A DNA stretch of 48,950 bases, from positions 1 to 48,950 of the forward strand of contig JASHQH010000311.1 in NCBI GenBank assembly GCA_030037635.1, in the 5' to 3' direction. The notes beneath the pieces are model-generated. The model made no database searches. It was not told the origin of the DNA and saw nothing but the letters and a program-made list of their open reading frames with translations. The stretch is from Acidobacteriaceae bacterium (GTDB lineage: Bacteria > Acidobacteriota > Terriglobia > Terriglobales > Acidobacteriaceae). Positions 7,289-14,549 of the stretch are shown here, piece by piece; position 1 is the stretch's first letter; each line of letters opens with the position of its first letter. Position numbers and translations under genes: made by a program.

Positions 7289-8383
7289 ATGATCAACCCA
7301 AACCCAACTGAACCGCGAGACTTCGTGGCGCGACGCCTCGACGGAGCCGTAGAGAGTGATGCGCAATTCACCTTCGAGGCCAGGTTCTATGAGAAAATGC
7401 CCAACCGCAAGATCCGTTGCAAGCTCTGCCCGCGCCAATGCATCGTGGACGACAAGGAGCGCGGTTATTGCGGCGTGCGCGAAAATCGCGGCGGAACCTG
7501 CTACACCCTCGTCCACTCGCGCGTTTGCGCGGCGCACATTGATCCCATTGAGAAGAAGCCGCTCTTCCATTACCTGCCCGGCACCACGGCGTTCTCAATC
7601 GCTACCGCCGGCTGCAACGTGAACTGCAGGTTCTGCCAGAACTATGACGTCTCGCAGTCGCGGCCTGAAGAGATACCCGCCGACTACATTTCCCCGCATC
7701 ACGCAGCCGAGGTCGCGCTCCAGTACAACTGCCCCACCATCGCCTTCACTTACGGCGAGCCGGTGGTCTTTGCCGAGTACGTGATGGACACCGCCGACGC
7801 CGCTCACGCCGCCGGCGTAAGCAGCATCGTGGTCTCGAACGGATATATCGAGCACGACTCGCTTACGCAGGCCTACGGCAAAGTGGATGCGGTCAAGATT
7901 GACCTCAAGGCCTTCAGAGAAAGTTATTACGCCAAGGTCGTCGTCGGCCAGTTGAAGCCGGTTCTCGAATCGCTCGTGACGCTGCGCAAAATGGACAAGT
8001 GGACCGAGATCGTCTACCTCGTGGTGCCCACGCTCAACGACGATGACGCCGGGTTCCGCGGCCTCGCCGCCTGGATCAAGACCAATCTCGGCGCCGATGT
8101 CCCCCTGCACTTCACGCAGTTTCATCCCGGCTATCTGCTCAAGAATCTGCCCATCACGCCCGTCCCCACTTTGGAGCGCGCCAAGGCCATCGCCGATGCC
8201 GAGGGCCTGCACTACGTCTATATCGGCAACGTGCCCGGCCATCCCGCGCAGAACACCTGGTGCCCGCACTGCCGCAAATTGCTGGTGGAGCGCGTGGGCT
8301 TTGCGGCCAGCCAGATGCTCATCCGCAAAGACTCCACTTGCCCCTGGTGCCGGCACGCCATCCCCGGAATCTGGCACGCTTGA
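7289..8383 (+). CDS. amrS: AmmeMemoRadiSam system radical SAM enzyme
   Basis: Radical SAM protein of the PflA-like subgroup that co-occurs with MEMO and AMMECR1 proteins; its substrate is unknown. Counting from the ATG at 7289 (364 residues), an N-terminal Cys cluster CKLCPRQC at 44-51 and YCGVREN at about 60 precede the Fe-S motif CNVNCRFC with Cys at 109, 113 and 116, which binds the [4Fe-4S] cluster. Further landmarks are FTYGEPVVF, VSNGYI, KVDAVKIDLKAF and the C-terminal paired CxxC units WCPHCRK and CPWCRH, which may bind zinc or a second cluster. The frame is open back to a TTG at 7220; the ATG is preferred because the 23 extra residues are not family-like. The next gene, 23 bases downstream, encodes the other two parts of the system in one chain. 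Confidence 0.93.
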   Translation: MINPNPTEPRDFVARRLDGAVESDAQFTFEARFYEKMPNRKIRCKLCPRQCIVDDKERGYCGVRENRGGTCYTLVHSRVCAAHIDPIEKKPLFHYLPGTTAFSIATAGCNVNCRFCQNYDVSQSRPEEIPADYISPHHAAEVALQYNCPTIAFTYGEPVVFAEYVMDTADAAHAAGVSSIVVSNGYIEHDSLTQAYGKVDAVKIDLKAFRESYYAKVVVGQLKPVLESLVTLRKMDKWTEIVYLVVPTLNDDDAGFRGLAAWIKTNLGADVPLHFTQFHPGYLLKNLPITPVPTLERAKAIADAEGLHYVYIGNVPGHPAQNTWCPHCRKLLVERVGFAASQMLIRKDSTCPWCRHAIPGIWHA

Positions 8384-8406
8384 AGCAGCACAGGAGGTTA
8401 TGACCC

Positions 8407-9939
8407 ATGAAGATCGCAAGGAGATCCGCCATGGCATGGATGATGACGCAATGCATTGCCCTCCTGATCACCGCGCCCGTTTTGCGTGTTCGCGCATCAT
8501 CGGGCCCGGCCGTCGCTGAGAAAGTCCGGCCGGCTGCCGTCGCCGGCGCATTCTATCCCGCCGATCCCAAAGAACTATCGAAAATGATCGATAACCTGCT
8601 CGCGCAGGCCGCGCCTCCGCCCGTCGATGGCCAGATTCTGGCGGCCGTCGCGCCGCACGCCGGTTATCCATATTCCGGCCCCGTGGCCGCCTGGACTTAC
8701 GCCGCACTCAAAGGCCACAAGTACGCCCGCGTTGTCGTCATCGCGCCCTCGCATTACGTGGGCTTTGGTTTTACCTCTGTTTACGACGGCGATGCGTATA
8801 CCACCCCGCTCGGGCAGATCCTTGTCGATAAAGAGTTCGCGCGTCGCCTGGCGAAGATGAGCCCCACCATTGCGCTCTCTGATAAAGGCCACCAATTTAC
8901 TGCCGATGCTCCCGAGCACTCCATTGAGGTCGAGCTGCCGTGGCTGCAAAAGGTCCTCGGCGACTTTGAGTTGGTGCCCGTTGTCATGGGCGACCAAAGT
9001 TACCAGAGCAGCCGCGCTCTTGGCGTGGCGCTTGCCAAATTGCTCCATAATCAGCACGACACGCTGGTTCTGGCCAGCTCTGATCTTTCGCACTATCACA
9101 CCTACGACGAAGCCGAGACCATCGACCACAGGACTCTGCACGCGCTTCAGGCGTGGGACTACCTGAGCATGTCAAGCAACTTCGAGTCGCGCGTATGGGA
9201 GGCGTGCGGCGGAGCGCCGATTATAGCTGCCATGATCTACGCCGAGCGCATGGGCGCAAGCCGGGCCGAAGTGCTCCGCTACGCCAACTCCGGCGACGTG
9301 ACCAGCGACCATTCTCGCGTGGTGGGCTACAGCGCCGATCTTTTCATCAAATCGGCGCAGGCTGCAGATCCGCCGGCGCCGTTTTCGCTCACCGATCAGG
9401 AAGAAACCGAACTGCTTGCAGTAGCGCGGAAGTCGGTCGAATCCATCATTGAAAACAAGAATCCCTACGCGCCGCAGCCCAGCACGAGCGAAACTCTGAA
9501 CCGCGAACACGGCGCTTTCGTCACGCTGAGCGAAGGCGGCGAACTACGCGGCTGCGTCGGCTACACCACGCCCATCAGGCCGCTCTACATGACGGTGCGC
9601 GACACCGCCACGCTGGCCGCCTTGCGCGACCCGCGCTTTCCGCCCGTCACGGTGTCTGAGCTGCCGCGGCTTTCCTACGAGATCTCCGTGCTCTCGCCGC
9701 TGCGGCGCGTGACCAACGTCGAGCAGATCAAGGTGGGACGCGACGGCCTGCTCATCAAGAACGCCGACAGCGAGGGGCTGCTGCTGCCGCAGGTTCCCGT
9801 CGAGCAGAAATGGGATCGCCAGACCTTTCTTGAAGAGACCTGCCGCAAGGCCGGCATGGACCCCAACTGCTGGAAGGATGAGAACACTGACATCTTCAGC
9901 TTTACAGCGGTTGTGTTCAACGAGAAAGGCAGGGAATAG
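8407..9939 (+). CDS. MEMO-AMMECR1 fusion protein of the AmmeMemoRadiSam system, with signal-like N-terminus
   Basis: One 510-residue chain joins the B (MEMO) and A (AMMECR1) proteins of the system. The MEMO part (about 42-318) keeps the metal-site residues known from human MEMO1: H84 in VAPHAGYPYSG, H116 in APSHY, D226 and H229 in SSDLSHYHTYDEA, and C267 in WEACGGAP. The AMMECR1 part (about 330-505) has HGAFVTL, the signature LRGCVGY at 380-386, and RDPRFPPVTVSELPRLSYEI. The first 30 residues (basic MKIARR, then WMMTQCIALLITAPVL, then RVRASS) look like a Sec signal peptide or membrane anchor, which is unexpected for a system whose radical SAM partner should be cytoplasmic. The start is supported by AGGAGG about 10 bases upstream. 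It follows amrS closely and is likely co-transcribed. The joint function of the system is not established. Confidence 0.92.
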   Translation: MKIARRSAMAWMMTQCIALLITAPVLRVRASSGPAVAEKVRPAAVAGAFYPADPKELSKMIDNLLAQAAPPPVDGQILAAVAPHAGYPYSGPVAAWTYAALKGHKYARVVVIAPSHYVGFGFTSVYDGDAYTTPLGQILVDKEFARRLAKMSPTIALSDKGHQFTADAPEHSIEVELPWLQKVLGDFELVPVVMGDQSYQSSRALGVALAKLLHNQHDTLVLASSDLSHYHTYDEAETIDHRTLHALQAWDYLSMSSNFESRVWEACGGAPIIAAMIYAERMGASRAEVLRYANSGDVTSDHSRVVGYSADLFIKSAQAADPPAPFSLTDQEETELLAVARKSVESIIENKNPYAPQPSTSETLNREHGAFVTLSEGGELRGCVGYTTPIRPLYMTVRDTATLAALRDPRFPPVTVSELPRLSYEISVLSPLRRVTNVEQIKVGRDGLLIKNADSEGLLLPQVPVEQKWDRQTFLEETCRKAGMDPNCWKDENTDIFSFTAVVFNEKGRE

Positions 9940-10009
9940 CCGTCAGGCATCGCCGGCGCTGCGCCTCAAACTGCTGATTATGAATGAGAAGCGGTATGTG
10001 GGCTGATGG

Positions 10010-10083
10010 TGCGCCCGGAGAGATTCGAACTCCCGACCTAATGCTCCGGAGGCATTCGCTCTATCCAGCTGAGCTACGGGCGC
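10010..10083 (-). tRNA. tRNA-Arg (anticodon CCG)
   Basis: On the minus strand the acceptor stem GCGCCCG/CGGGCGC, D-arm GCTC/GAGC, anticodon stem AATGC/GCATT with loop CTCCGGA (anticodon CCG, plus-strand bases 10047-10049) and T-arm with TTCGAAT fold as a complete cloverleaf. The discriminator is A and CCA is not encoded. It lies between the MEMO-AMMECR1 gene and the ribosomal block, on the opposite strand. Confidence 0.95.
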
Positions 10084-10494
10084 ACTTTTTCAGCATAGCG
10101 CATTTTGTTGCTGCGGCTTCGGCGGCCAACCCGAGAAACCACGGCGTCTTTCGTTGACTCTGGGCTGTTTTTCGGCTATTCTAAAGGCCTTGCGCGGTAT
10201 TGCGCCTGAGGTCTGTGTGTGCTCACGCGGACCGGTCTGGTGGAGGCCCTGAACGAGCTCCGCCGGAACAGGCGGCGGGCGAAACAGGGATTCAAGTCCA
10301 GCCCAGCAAAGGCCCCTCGGTGGGTCAACCACGCAGCTTCTCACCCGAACAGGTTTGTTTGGCAGTGGGCAGATTTTCGAGGGCCCGTGCGTTTTTGGCG
10401 CGGGCGAGAATGGATTGCGCGGGCGCGCGCTTTCTCATCCTGAATGCAAACTGCCTTAGGATGCGGACCCAAGGTTTTTGAGGACTGAAAAGAG
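10084..10494. other. Intergenic region upstream of rplM, long leader
   Basis: This 411-base stretch holds no convincing gene. Short frames on both strands have Arg/Ala/Pro-rich composition typical of GC-rich noncoding sequence. It contains a good promoter candidate at 10154-10182, implying a leader of about 300 bases before rplM, which could host regulation, but no known ribosomal leader structure was recognised by eye. Confidence 0.5.
10154..10182 (+). promoter_or_regulatory. Predicted sigma-70 promoter of the rplM-rpsI operon
   Basis: TTGACT at 10154-10159 (5 of 6 consensus) and TATTCT at 10177-10182 (4 of 6) are separated by exactly 17 bases. Transcription would begin near 10189. Confidence 0.55.
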
Positions 10495-10920
10495 ATGTCG
10501 ACGTATGTTCCCAGCGGCAAGGAAATCAGCCGCAAGTGGTATGTGGTAGACGCCAACGGCCAGACGCTGGGCCGGCTGGCCACCAAGGCCGCCAGCGTGC
10601 TGAGCGGCAAGCGGAATCCCCGGTACACGCCGTTTCTCGATATGGGCGATCACGTGATCGTCATCAATGCTGAGAAGGTCAGGCTGACCGGGCTGAAGGA
10701 CCAGAAAAAAATGTACCGGCGCTACACCGGCTTTCCCGGCGGGTTGCGCGAGGAGTCTTTTACGCGGCTCATGAACCGCAGGCCGGAGAAGGTGCTGGAA
10801 GAGGCCATCAAGGGCATGTTGCCCAAGACCAAGCTGGGCCGTTCGATGGGCATGAAGTTGAAGGTGTACCGCGGCGACAAACACCCCCACGGGGCGCAGA
10901 TGCCGGTGGAATTGAAGTAA
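10495..10920 (+). CDS. rplM: 50S ribosomal protein L13
   Basis: Ribosomal protein L13 of the large subunit, an early-binding protein contacting 23S rRNA. The 141 residues match the usual length of 140-150. Landmarks are [20 protein letters not shown] at the N-terminus, [17 protein letters not shown], the [14 protein letters not shown] motif, and [20 protein letters not shown] before a short tail. Translation starts at an ATG preceded by GAGGA. It is followed by rpsI, its standard partner, but the 134-base gap is filled by an imperfect inverted repeat rather than the short spacer often seen. Confidence 0.98.
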   Translation: MSTYVPSGKEISRKWYVVDANGQTLGRLATKAASVLSGKRNPRYTPFLDMGDHVIVINAEKVRLTGLKDQKKMYRRYTGFPGGLREESFTRLMNRRPEKVLEEAIKGMLPKTKLGRSMGMKLKVYRGDKHPHGAQMPVELK

Positions 10921-10923
10921 TGC

Positions 10924-11047
10924 AGCTACGAGCTGTCAGCTATGAGCTTTCAGCTACCTCCTGCTGGGACGGGCATTCGAGACTATGCAAAAGCTCGACT
11001 GCGTAATGAACAAGCTGGCAGCTGAGAGCTGACAGCTGAAAGCTAAG
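10924..11047. repeat. AGCT-rich imperfect inverted repeat between rplM and rpsI
   Basis: The left arm at about 10927-10956 reads as repeated units of the type GAGCTGTCAGCTATGAGCT, spaced about 7-8 bases. The right arm at about 11020-11046 (CAGCTGAGAGCTGACAGCT) is its imperfect reverse complement. The two arms could form a long stem with mismatches around a loop of about 60 bases, ending just before the rpsI ribosome binding site AGAGG. A related arrangement follows rpsI. Confidence 0.6.
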
Positions 11048-11054
11048 AGGAAAA

Positions 11055-11450
11055 ATGGCAGATCAGGTTCAGTATTACGGCACAGGCAGGCGCAAGGCGG
11101 CGATTGCCCGCGTTTTTCTGCGTCCCGGCACGGGCGAGTGGAAGGTAAACGGCAAGAAGTTCGAGGAGCACTTTGTAACCGAGCAGCAGCGCGTATCCGC
11201 CAAACGCACGCTGGCGGTGGCAGAGTTGGCCGCGAGCTTTGACGTTGTGACCACAGTGACCGGTGGCGGCGTGGCCGCACAGGCCGACGCGGTGAAGATG
11301 GGCGTGGCCAGGGCGCTGCTGGTTTTCAATCCCGAATTGCGCAAAACCCTCAAGACTGAAGGATTGCTGACGCGGGATGCGCGCGTGAAGGAACGCAAGA
11401 AGTACGGCCAGAAGGGCGCAAGGAAGCGGTTCCAGTTCAGCAAACGCTAG
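11055..11450 (+). CDS. rpsI: 30S ribosomal protein S9
   Basis: Small-subunit protein S9, whose C-terminal tail reaches the P-site tRNA. The 131 residues show the S9 landmarks: QYYGTGRRKAAIARVFLRPG at the N-terminus, TVTGGGVAAQADAVKMGVAR in the middle, LLTRDARVKERKKYGQKGAR and the invariant basic end RKRFQFSKR. The ATG follows AAGAGGAAAA, an acceptable ribosome binding site. It sits in the order rplM-rpsI-rpsB-tsf, common in many bacteria, and is flanked on both sides by AGCT-rich inverted repeats. Confidence 0.98.
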   Translation: MADQVQYYGTGRRKAAIARVFLRPGTGEWKVNGKKFEEHFVTEQQRVSAKRTLAVAELAASFDVVTTVTGGGVAAQADAVKMGVARALLVFNPELRKTLKTEGLLTRDARVKERKKYGQKGARKRFQFSKR

Positions 11451-11456
11451 CGCGTT

Positions 11457-11586
11457 TGCTGGCTATTAGCTCTTGGCTTTTCGCTATCAGCTTTTTTCTC
11501 GGCACAGCGGGCTGCATCGAGTTCCTGATGCGGCAGTACAGGCACGGAAAAAGCTAATGGCTAACAGCTGACGGCTGGTTTTAAAA
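11457..11586. repeat. AGCT-rich imperfect inverted repeat between rpsI and rpsB
   Basis: The left arm near 11459-11497 (CTATTAGCTCTTGGCTTTTC, then GCTATCAGCTTTTTT) and the right arm near 11548-11582 (AAAAAGCTAATGGCTAACAG, then CTGACGGCTGG) are partly reverse complementary and have the same short AGCT-containing units as the repeat before rpsI. The left arm ends in six T residues, so a terminator role is possible. Confidence 0.5.
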
Positions 11587-11643
11587 ATCTCCCCGCAGGG
11601 GGAATCAATTCCGGCCCTGAGAATCGCCGGAATGCAGTCCACA

Positions 11644-11650
11644 AAGGAGG
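11644..11650 (+). promoter_or_regulatory. Ribosome binding site supporting the TTG start of rpsB
   Basis: AAGGAGG lies 4 bases before the TTG at 11655. Use of the in-frame ATG at 11670 would remove the conserved MATIT residues that begin most S2 proteins. Confidence 0.7.
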
Positions 11651-11654
11651 ACCA

Positions 11655-12527
11655 TTGGCCACCATCACCATGAAGGAGCTGCTCGAAGCGGGAGTCCACT
11701 TCGGGCATCAGACCAAGCGCTGGAATCCGAAGATGAAGGAATATATCTTCGGCGAGCGCAACGGTATTTACATCATCGACCTGCAAAAGACGCTCAAGCT
11801 GTTCAAAGATGCGTCGAAATTTGTTACCGACCTGTGCGCCGGCGGCAAGACCATTCTCTTCGTGGGCACCAAGCGCCAGGCCCAGGATGCCATTGCCGAA
11901 GAGGCCACACGCGCAGGCATGCCGTACGTGAACCAGCGCTGGTTGGGCGGCCTGCTCACCAACTGGGTCACGGTGCAGAAGTCGGTGAAGCGCCTTCAGG
12001 AACTGGATGAGATGGCCGTGGACGGCCGCTACGACCTGCTGACCAAGAAGGAAGTCATACGCCTGGAGCGTGAGCGCAAGCACTTGCAGGCCAACTTGGC
12101 CGGCATCAAGAGCATGAAGCGCCTGCCCGACGCGATCTTTGTGGTGGACTCGAACAACGAAGTGATTGCCGTGAAGGAAGCGCGCAAGCTGGGCATTCCC
12201 GTCGTCGCGGTCGTCGACACCAACTGCGATCCCACCATGGTGGATTACGTAATTCCCGGCAACGACGATGCGCTCCGCGCCATTCGCCTGTTTACCTCGA
12301 AGGTTGCCGATTCGGCAGCCGAGGGCGTGAGCCTGCTGGGCGACAAGGCGTTTCAGGAAGAGACTCCCGAGCCGGAGGTTGCCGCCGAAGGCCCCGAGAT
12401 TTCTGCAGAGGCCTCGACGGGCGAAGACGTGGACATGGAAGCGGCGCTGGGAACCAGTTTTCGCAAAGCGCCCGCCGCAGTTGCGGCCTTGCTTGACGAA
12501 GATGAAGCGGCCGAGGGCGGCGTCTAA
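11655..12527 (+). CDS. rpsB: 30S ribosomal protein S2
   Basis: Small-subunit protein S2, which binds between head and body of the 30S particle and is needed to recruit S1. The N-terminus [20 protein letters not shown] is textbook S2, followed by [33 protein letters not shown], the conserved [14 protein letters not shown], and [20 protein letters not shown] and [12 protein letters not shown]. At 290 residues it exceeds the typical 230-260 through an acidic Glu/Ala-rich C-terminal tail of about 50 residues. The start codon is TTG, supported by a consensus ribosome binding site. A hairpin terminator separates it from tsf. Confidence 0.97.
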   Translation: MATITMKELLEAGVHFGHQTKRWNPKMKEYIFGERNGIYIIDLQKTLKLFKDASKFVTDLCAGGKTILFVGTKRQAQDAIAEEATRAGMPYVNQRWLGGLLTNWVTVQKSVKRLQELDEMAVDGRYDLLTKKEVIRLERERKHLQANLAGIKSMKRLPDAIFVVDSNNEVIAVKEARKLGIPVVAVVDTNCDPTMVDYVIPGNDDALRAIRLFTSKVADSAAEGVSLLGDKAFQEETPEPEVAAEGPEISAEASTGEDVDMEAALGTSFRKAPAAVAALLDEDEAAEGGV

Positions 12528-12562
12528 CGGGATTTGCGCAAATCAGGGCGCAAGCTGGGGAT

Positions 12563-12597
12563 AGCGTGGCCGCTTCGACACGCCGCCACGCTTTTCT
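12563..12597 (+). terminator. Hairpin terminator or attenuator between rpsB and tsf
   Basis: AGCGTGGC at 12563-12570 pairs perfectly with GCCACGCT at 12585-12592 around a 14-base loop, followed by TTTTCTT. This resembles an intrinsic terminator and would reduce or stop read-through from rpsB into tsf. Confidence 0.65.
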
Positions 12598-12689
12598 TAT
12601 GCCGGAAACAATCCCGGCGTAGAGTTTGATATTCAATTCAAATCCGCGGTTTCTTCGCGTGGCCGCATGCGGCCGGAGATAAAAGAGAG

Positions 12690-13343
12690 ATGAGTACTGT
12701 GAGCGAAAAGATTGATGCCAAGCAGGTGAAAGAGCTGCGCGAAAAATCGGGCGCCCCCATGGGCGACTGCCTGAAGGCTCTGCAGGAGAGCAAGGGCGAC
12801 ATGGAGGCGGCGTTTGTGGTGCTGCGCAAGCGCGGCATGGCCTCGGCGCAGAAGAAAGCTTCGCGCGTTACAAATGAAGGCGCGGTCGGTTCCTATGTTC
12901 ACGCCGGCGGCAAGATCGCCGTGCTGCTCGAGCTGAACTGCGAGAGCGATTTTGTGGCCCGCACCGCCGACTTTCAGGAGCTGCTGAAAGACATCGCCAT
13001 GCACATCGCCGCCAGCGATCCGCGTTACATCAAGCCTGAAGACGTGACCGCCGATGACCTGGAGCGTGAGAAGGAGATCTATCGCGCACAGGCCGCCGCC
13101 ACGGGCAAGCCCGCGCCGGTGATTGAGAAAATCGTCGACGGCAAGATGGCCAAGTTTTACGAGGAGGTTTGCCTGCTGGAGCAGCCTTTCATCAAGGATC
13201 AGGCCATCAGCGTGAAGGAACTGATCGCGCAGAAGGTGGGCAAGTTGGGCGAGAACATCACCGTGCGGCGCTTTGCGCGCTTCAAGGTGGGCGCGCCAGA
13301 CTGGACGGTCGCCCAGACCAAGGCTGTTGAAGCCGCGGAATAA
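12690..13343 (+). CDS. tsf: Elongation factor Ts
   Basis: Guanine-nucleotide exchange factor that regenerates EF-Tu-GTP in the cytoplasm. Landmarks are the N-terminal UBA-like domain (KQVKELREKSGAPMGDCLKA, then ALQESKGDMEAA), the EF-Tu-contacting motif ESDFVAR and the core VGSYVHAGGKIAVLLELNC. At 217 residues it is the short form, lacking part of the C-terminal region of the 283-residue E. coli protein, as in several other phyla. The ATG at 12690 follows AGAGAG. It lies downstream of rpsB as in most bacteria, but a hairpin lies in between. Confidence 0.97.
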   Translation: MSTVSEKIDAKQVKELREKSGAPMGDCLKALQESKGDMEAAFVVLRKRGMASAQKKASRVTNEGAVGSYVHAGGKIAVLLELNCESDFVARTADFQELLKDIAMHIAASDPRYIKPEDVTADDLEREKEIYRAQAAATGKPAPVIEKIVDGKMAKFYEEVCLLEQPFIKDQAISVKELIAQKVGKLGENITVRRFARFKVGAPDWTVAQTKAVEAAE

Positions 13344-13370
13344 GGAGCGAAGAAAAACCTCAAACAGAAG

Positions 13371-13397
13371 GCCCAGGGTTAACTCTCTGGGCTTTTT
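13371..13397 (+). terminator. Intrinsic terminator after tsf
   Basis: GCCCAG at 13371-13376 pairs with CTGGGC at 13387-13392 around a 10-base loop, followed directly by TTTTT. It closes the ribosomal protein block 28 bases after the tsf stop. Confidence 0.85.
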
Positions 13398-13511
13398 CGC
13401 GCCTGCGGGCATAATCCAGCCGGATCTTTGCTCCTTGGTTGGGTCTCCCCACCGCTTCCGCATGCGACGTTCGTCCAACCAAAGATCGAGAAACTCATCA
13501 TACGAGCGATG

Positions 13512-13553
13512 CTTGTGGACTCATGGCTGCGCCCTGCATCCTTTGTCCACAAG
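13512..13553 (+). promoter_or_regulatory. Inverted repeat ending at the start of the next gene
   Basis: CTTGTGGAC at 13512-13520 and GTCCACAAG at 13545-13553 are exact reverse complements around a 24-base loop. The right arm ends 2 bases before the preferred ATG at 13556, where a ribosome binding site would be, so the hairpin could hide the initiation region. Confidence 0.45.
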
Positions 13554-13555
13554 AT

Positions 13556-14437
13556 ATGACAAGGCTTCCCCTTGCACTGCTCATCCCGCTCTGTTACGCC
13601 GGCGTGTACGCGCAAACCGCACCCGTCACCGACGCTGACCAGAATTTCTACGCGCGTTTCAGCACGCGCACCAGCGCCATCCAATCGCAACAGCCCAGCT
13701 GGCCGCCTCCATTGGTCACCACCTATACGGGGCTTTTTCAGGTGGTGCGGTTTGACCTGATTCATCAAATCACTCCCACCCTGGGCCAGACATGGAACCT
13801 GGGCAACAGCAAGTGCATGGCTATTATTCCGTGGGATCGTACGGAAATCGACGTGAACCTGCCTCCCTACCTGGTCCACGAAGCTCCTCCGGGATCGACT
13901 GCCCCAGCACCGGCCAACGGAGCGGGAGACATGTCGTTCCTGGGAAAATTCCGCGTCATCAGTGCCAATGACCAGCATGGCGCATACGTGGTGAGTATTT
14001 TCGCGCTGGCCACGCTGCCTACGGGGAGCTATAAGAACGGCTCAACCGATGCCAGCGTGGCGCCAAGCCTTGCCGTGGGCAAAGGCTTTGGGCCGTTGGC
14101 GATTCAGACAACGGCAGGTACAACGCTATACATGCATAAGCCCGCAACGACGACGACCGGCAATCCGATCAGTTGGAACCTTGCAACCCAATACAAGGTG
14201 GCAAAGTACTTCTGGCCGGAGCTTGAGAGCAACGCGACCTACTACAAGGGCGGCGCTGATCACGGCAAGTCGCAGGAGTTCCTCACACCCGGCGTCCTGA
14301 TCGGAAAGTTGAAATTGCATCCCGAGGACGCGCACTCGCGCGCGGGCCTGACTTTCGGCGGCGGGATGCAGATTGCGGCCAGTACCTTCCACACCTATAA
14401 CCATTCATTGGTCCTTACAGCGCGCTGGATCTACTAG
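13556..14437 (+). CDS. Putative outer-membrane beta-barrel protein
   Basis: A 293-residue exported protein. From the ATG at 13556 a signal peptide is visible (MTRLPLALLIPLCYAGVYA, cleavage before QTAPV). The mature part has alternating polar/hydrophobic strands rich in Gly, Thr and aromatics (FGPLAIQTTAGTTLYMH; SWNLATQYKVAKYFWPELE; GLTFGGGMQIAAS) and ends with LTARWIY, aromatic as expected for an outer-membrane barrel. These features resemble transporters of the phenol-degradation MetA-like group, but I cannot assign a family with certainty. The frame is open to an ATG at 13439; the later start is chosen for the signal peptide, although no good ribosome binding site is seen, only an inverted repeat. 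It converges with the porin gene and shares its terminator hairpin. Confidence 0.65.
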   Translation: MTRLPLALLIPLCYAGVYAQTAPVTDADQNFYARFSTRTSAIQSQQPSWPPPLVTTYTGLFQVVRFDLIHQITPTLGQTWNLGNSKCMAIIPWDRTEIDVNLPPYLVHEAPPGSTAPAPANGAGDMSFLGKFRVISANDQHGAYVVSIFALATLPTGSYKNGSTDASVAPSLAVGKGFGPLAIQTTAGTTLYMHKPATTTTGNPISWNLATQYKVAKYFWPELESNATYYKGGADHGKSQEFLTPGVLIGKLKLHPEDAHSRAGLTFGGGMQIAASTFHTYNHSLVLTARWIY

Positions 14438-14449
14438 GCGGCGGAATAA

Positions 14450-14480
14450 AGCAGGGCAGCCCGCAATAGGCTGCCCTGCT
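14450..14480. terminator. Strong hairpin between convergent genes, probable bidirectional terminator
   Basis: AGCAGGGCAGCC at 14450-14461 pairs perfectly (12 bp) with GGCTGCCCTGCT at 14469-14480 around a 7-base loop. On the minus strand it is followed by TTTATT, giving a reasonable intrinsic terminator for the porin gene; on the plus strand by TGTGGT, a weaker one. Confidence 0.8.
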
Positions 14481-14549
14481 TGTGGTGGCGCCTGCCGTCC
14501 TTGCGGCGATCACCGCCGAAAGGATGGGGCGCGAGGCTGAATCGCTGCC

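Noticed and set aside
10200-10481. Small plus-strand open frame upstream of rplM
   Set aside because: Arg/Ala/Pro-rich, no ribosome binding site, no family feature; more likely leader RNA.
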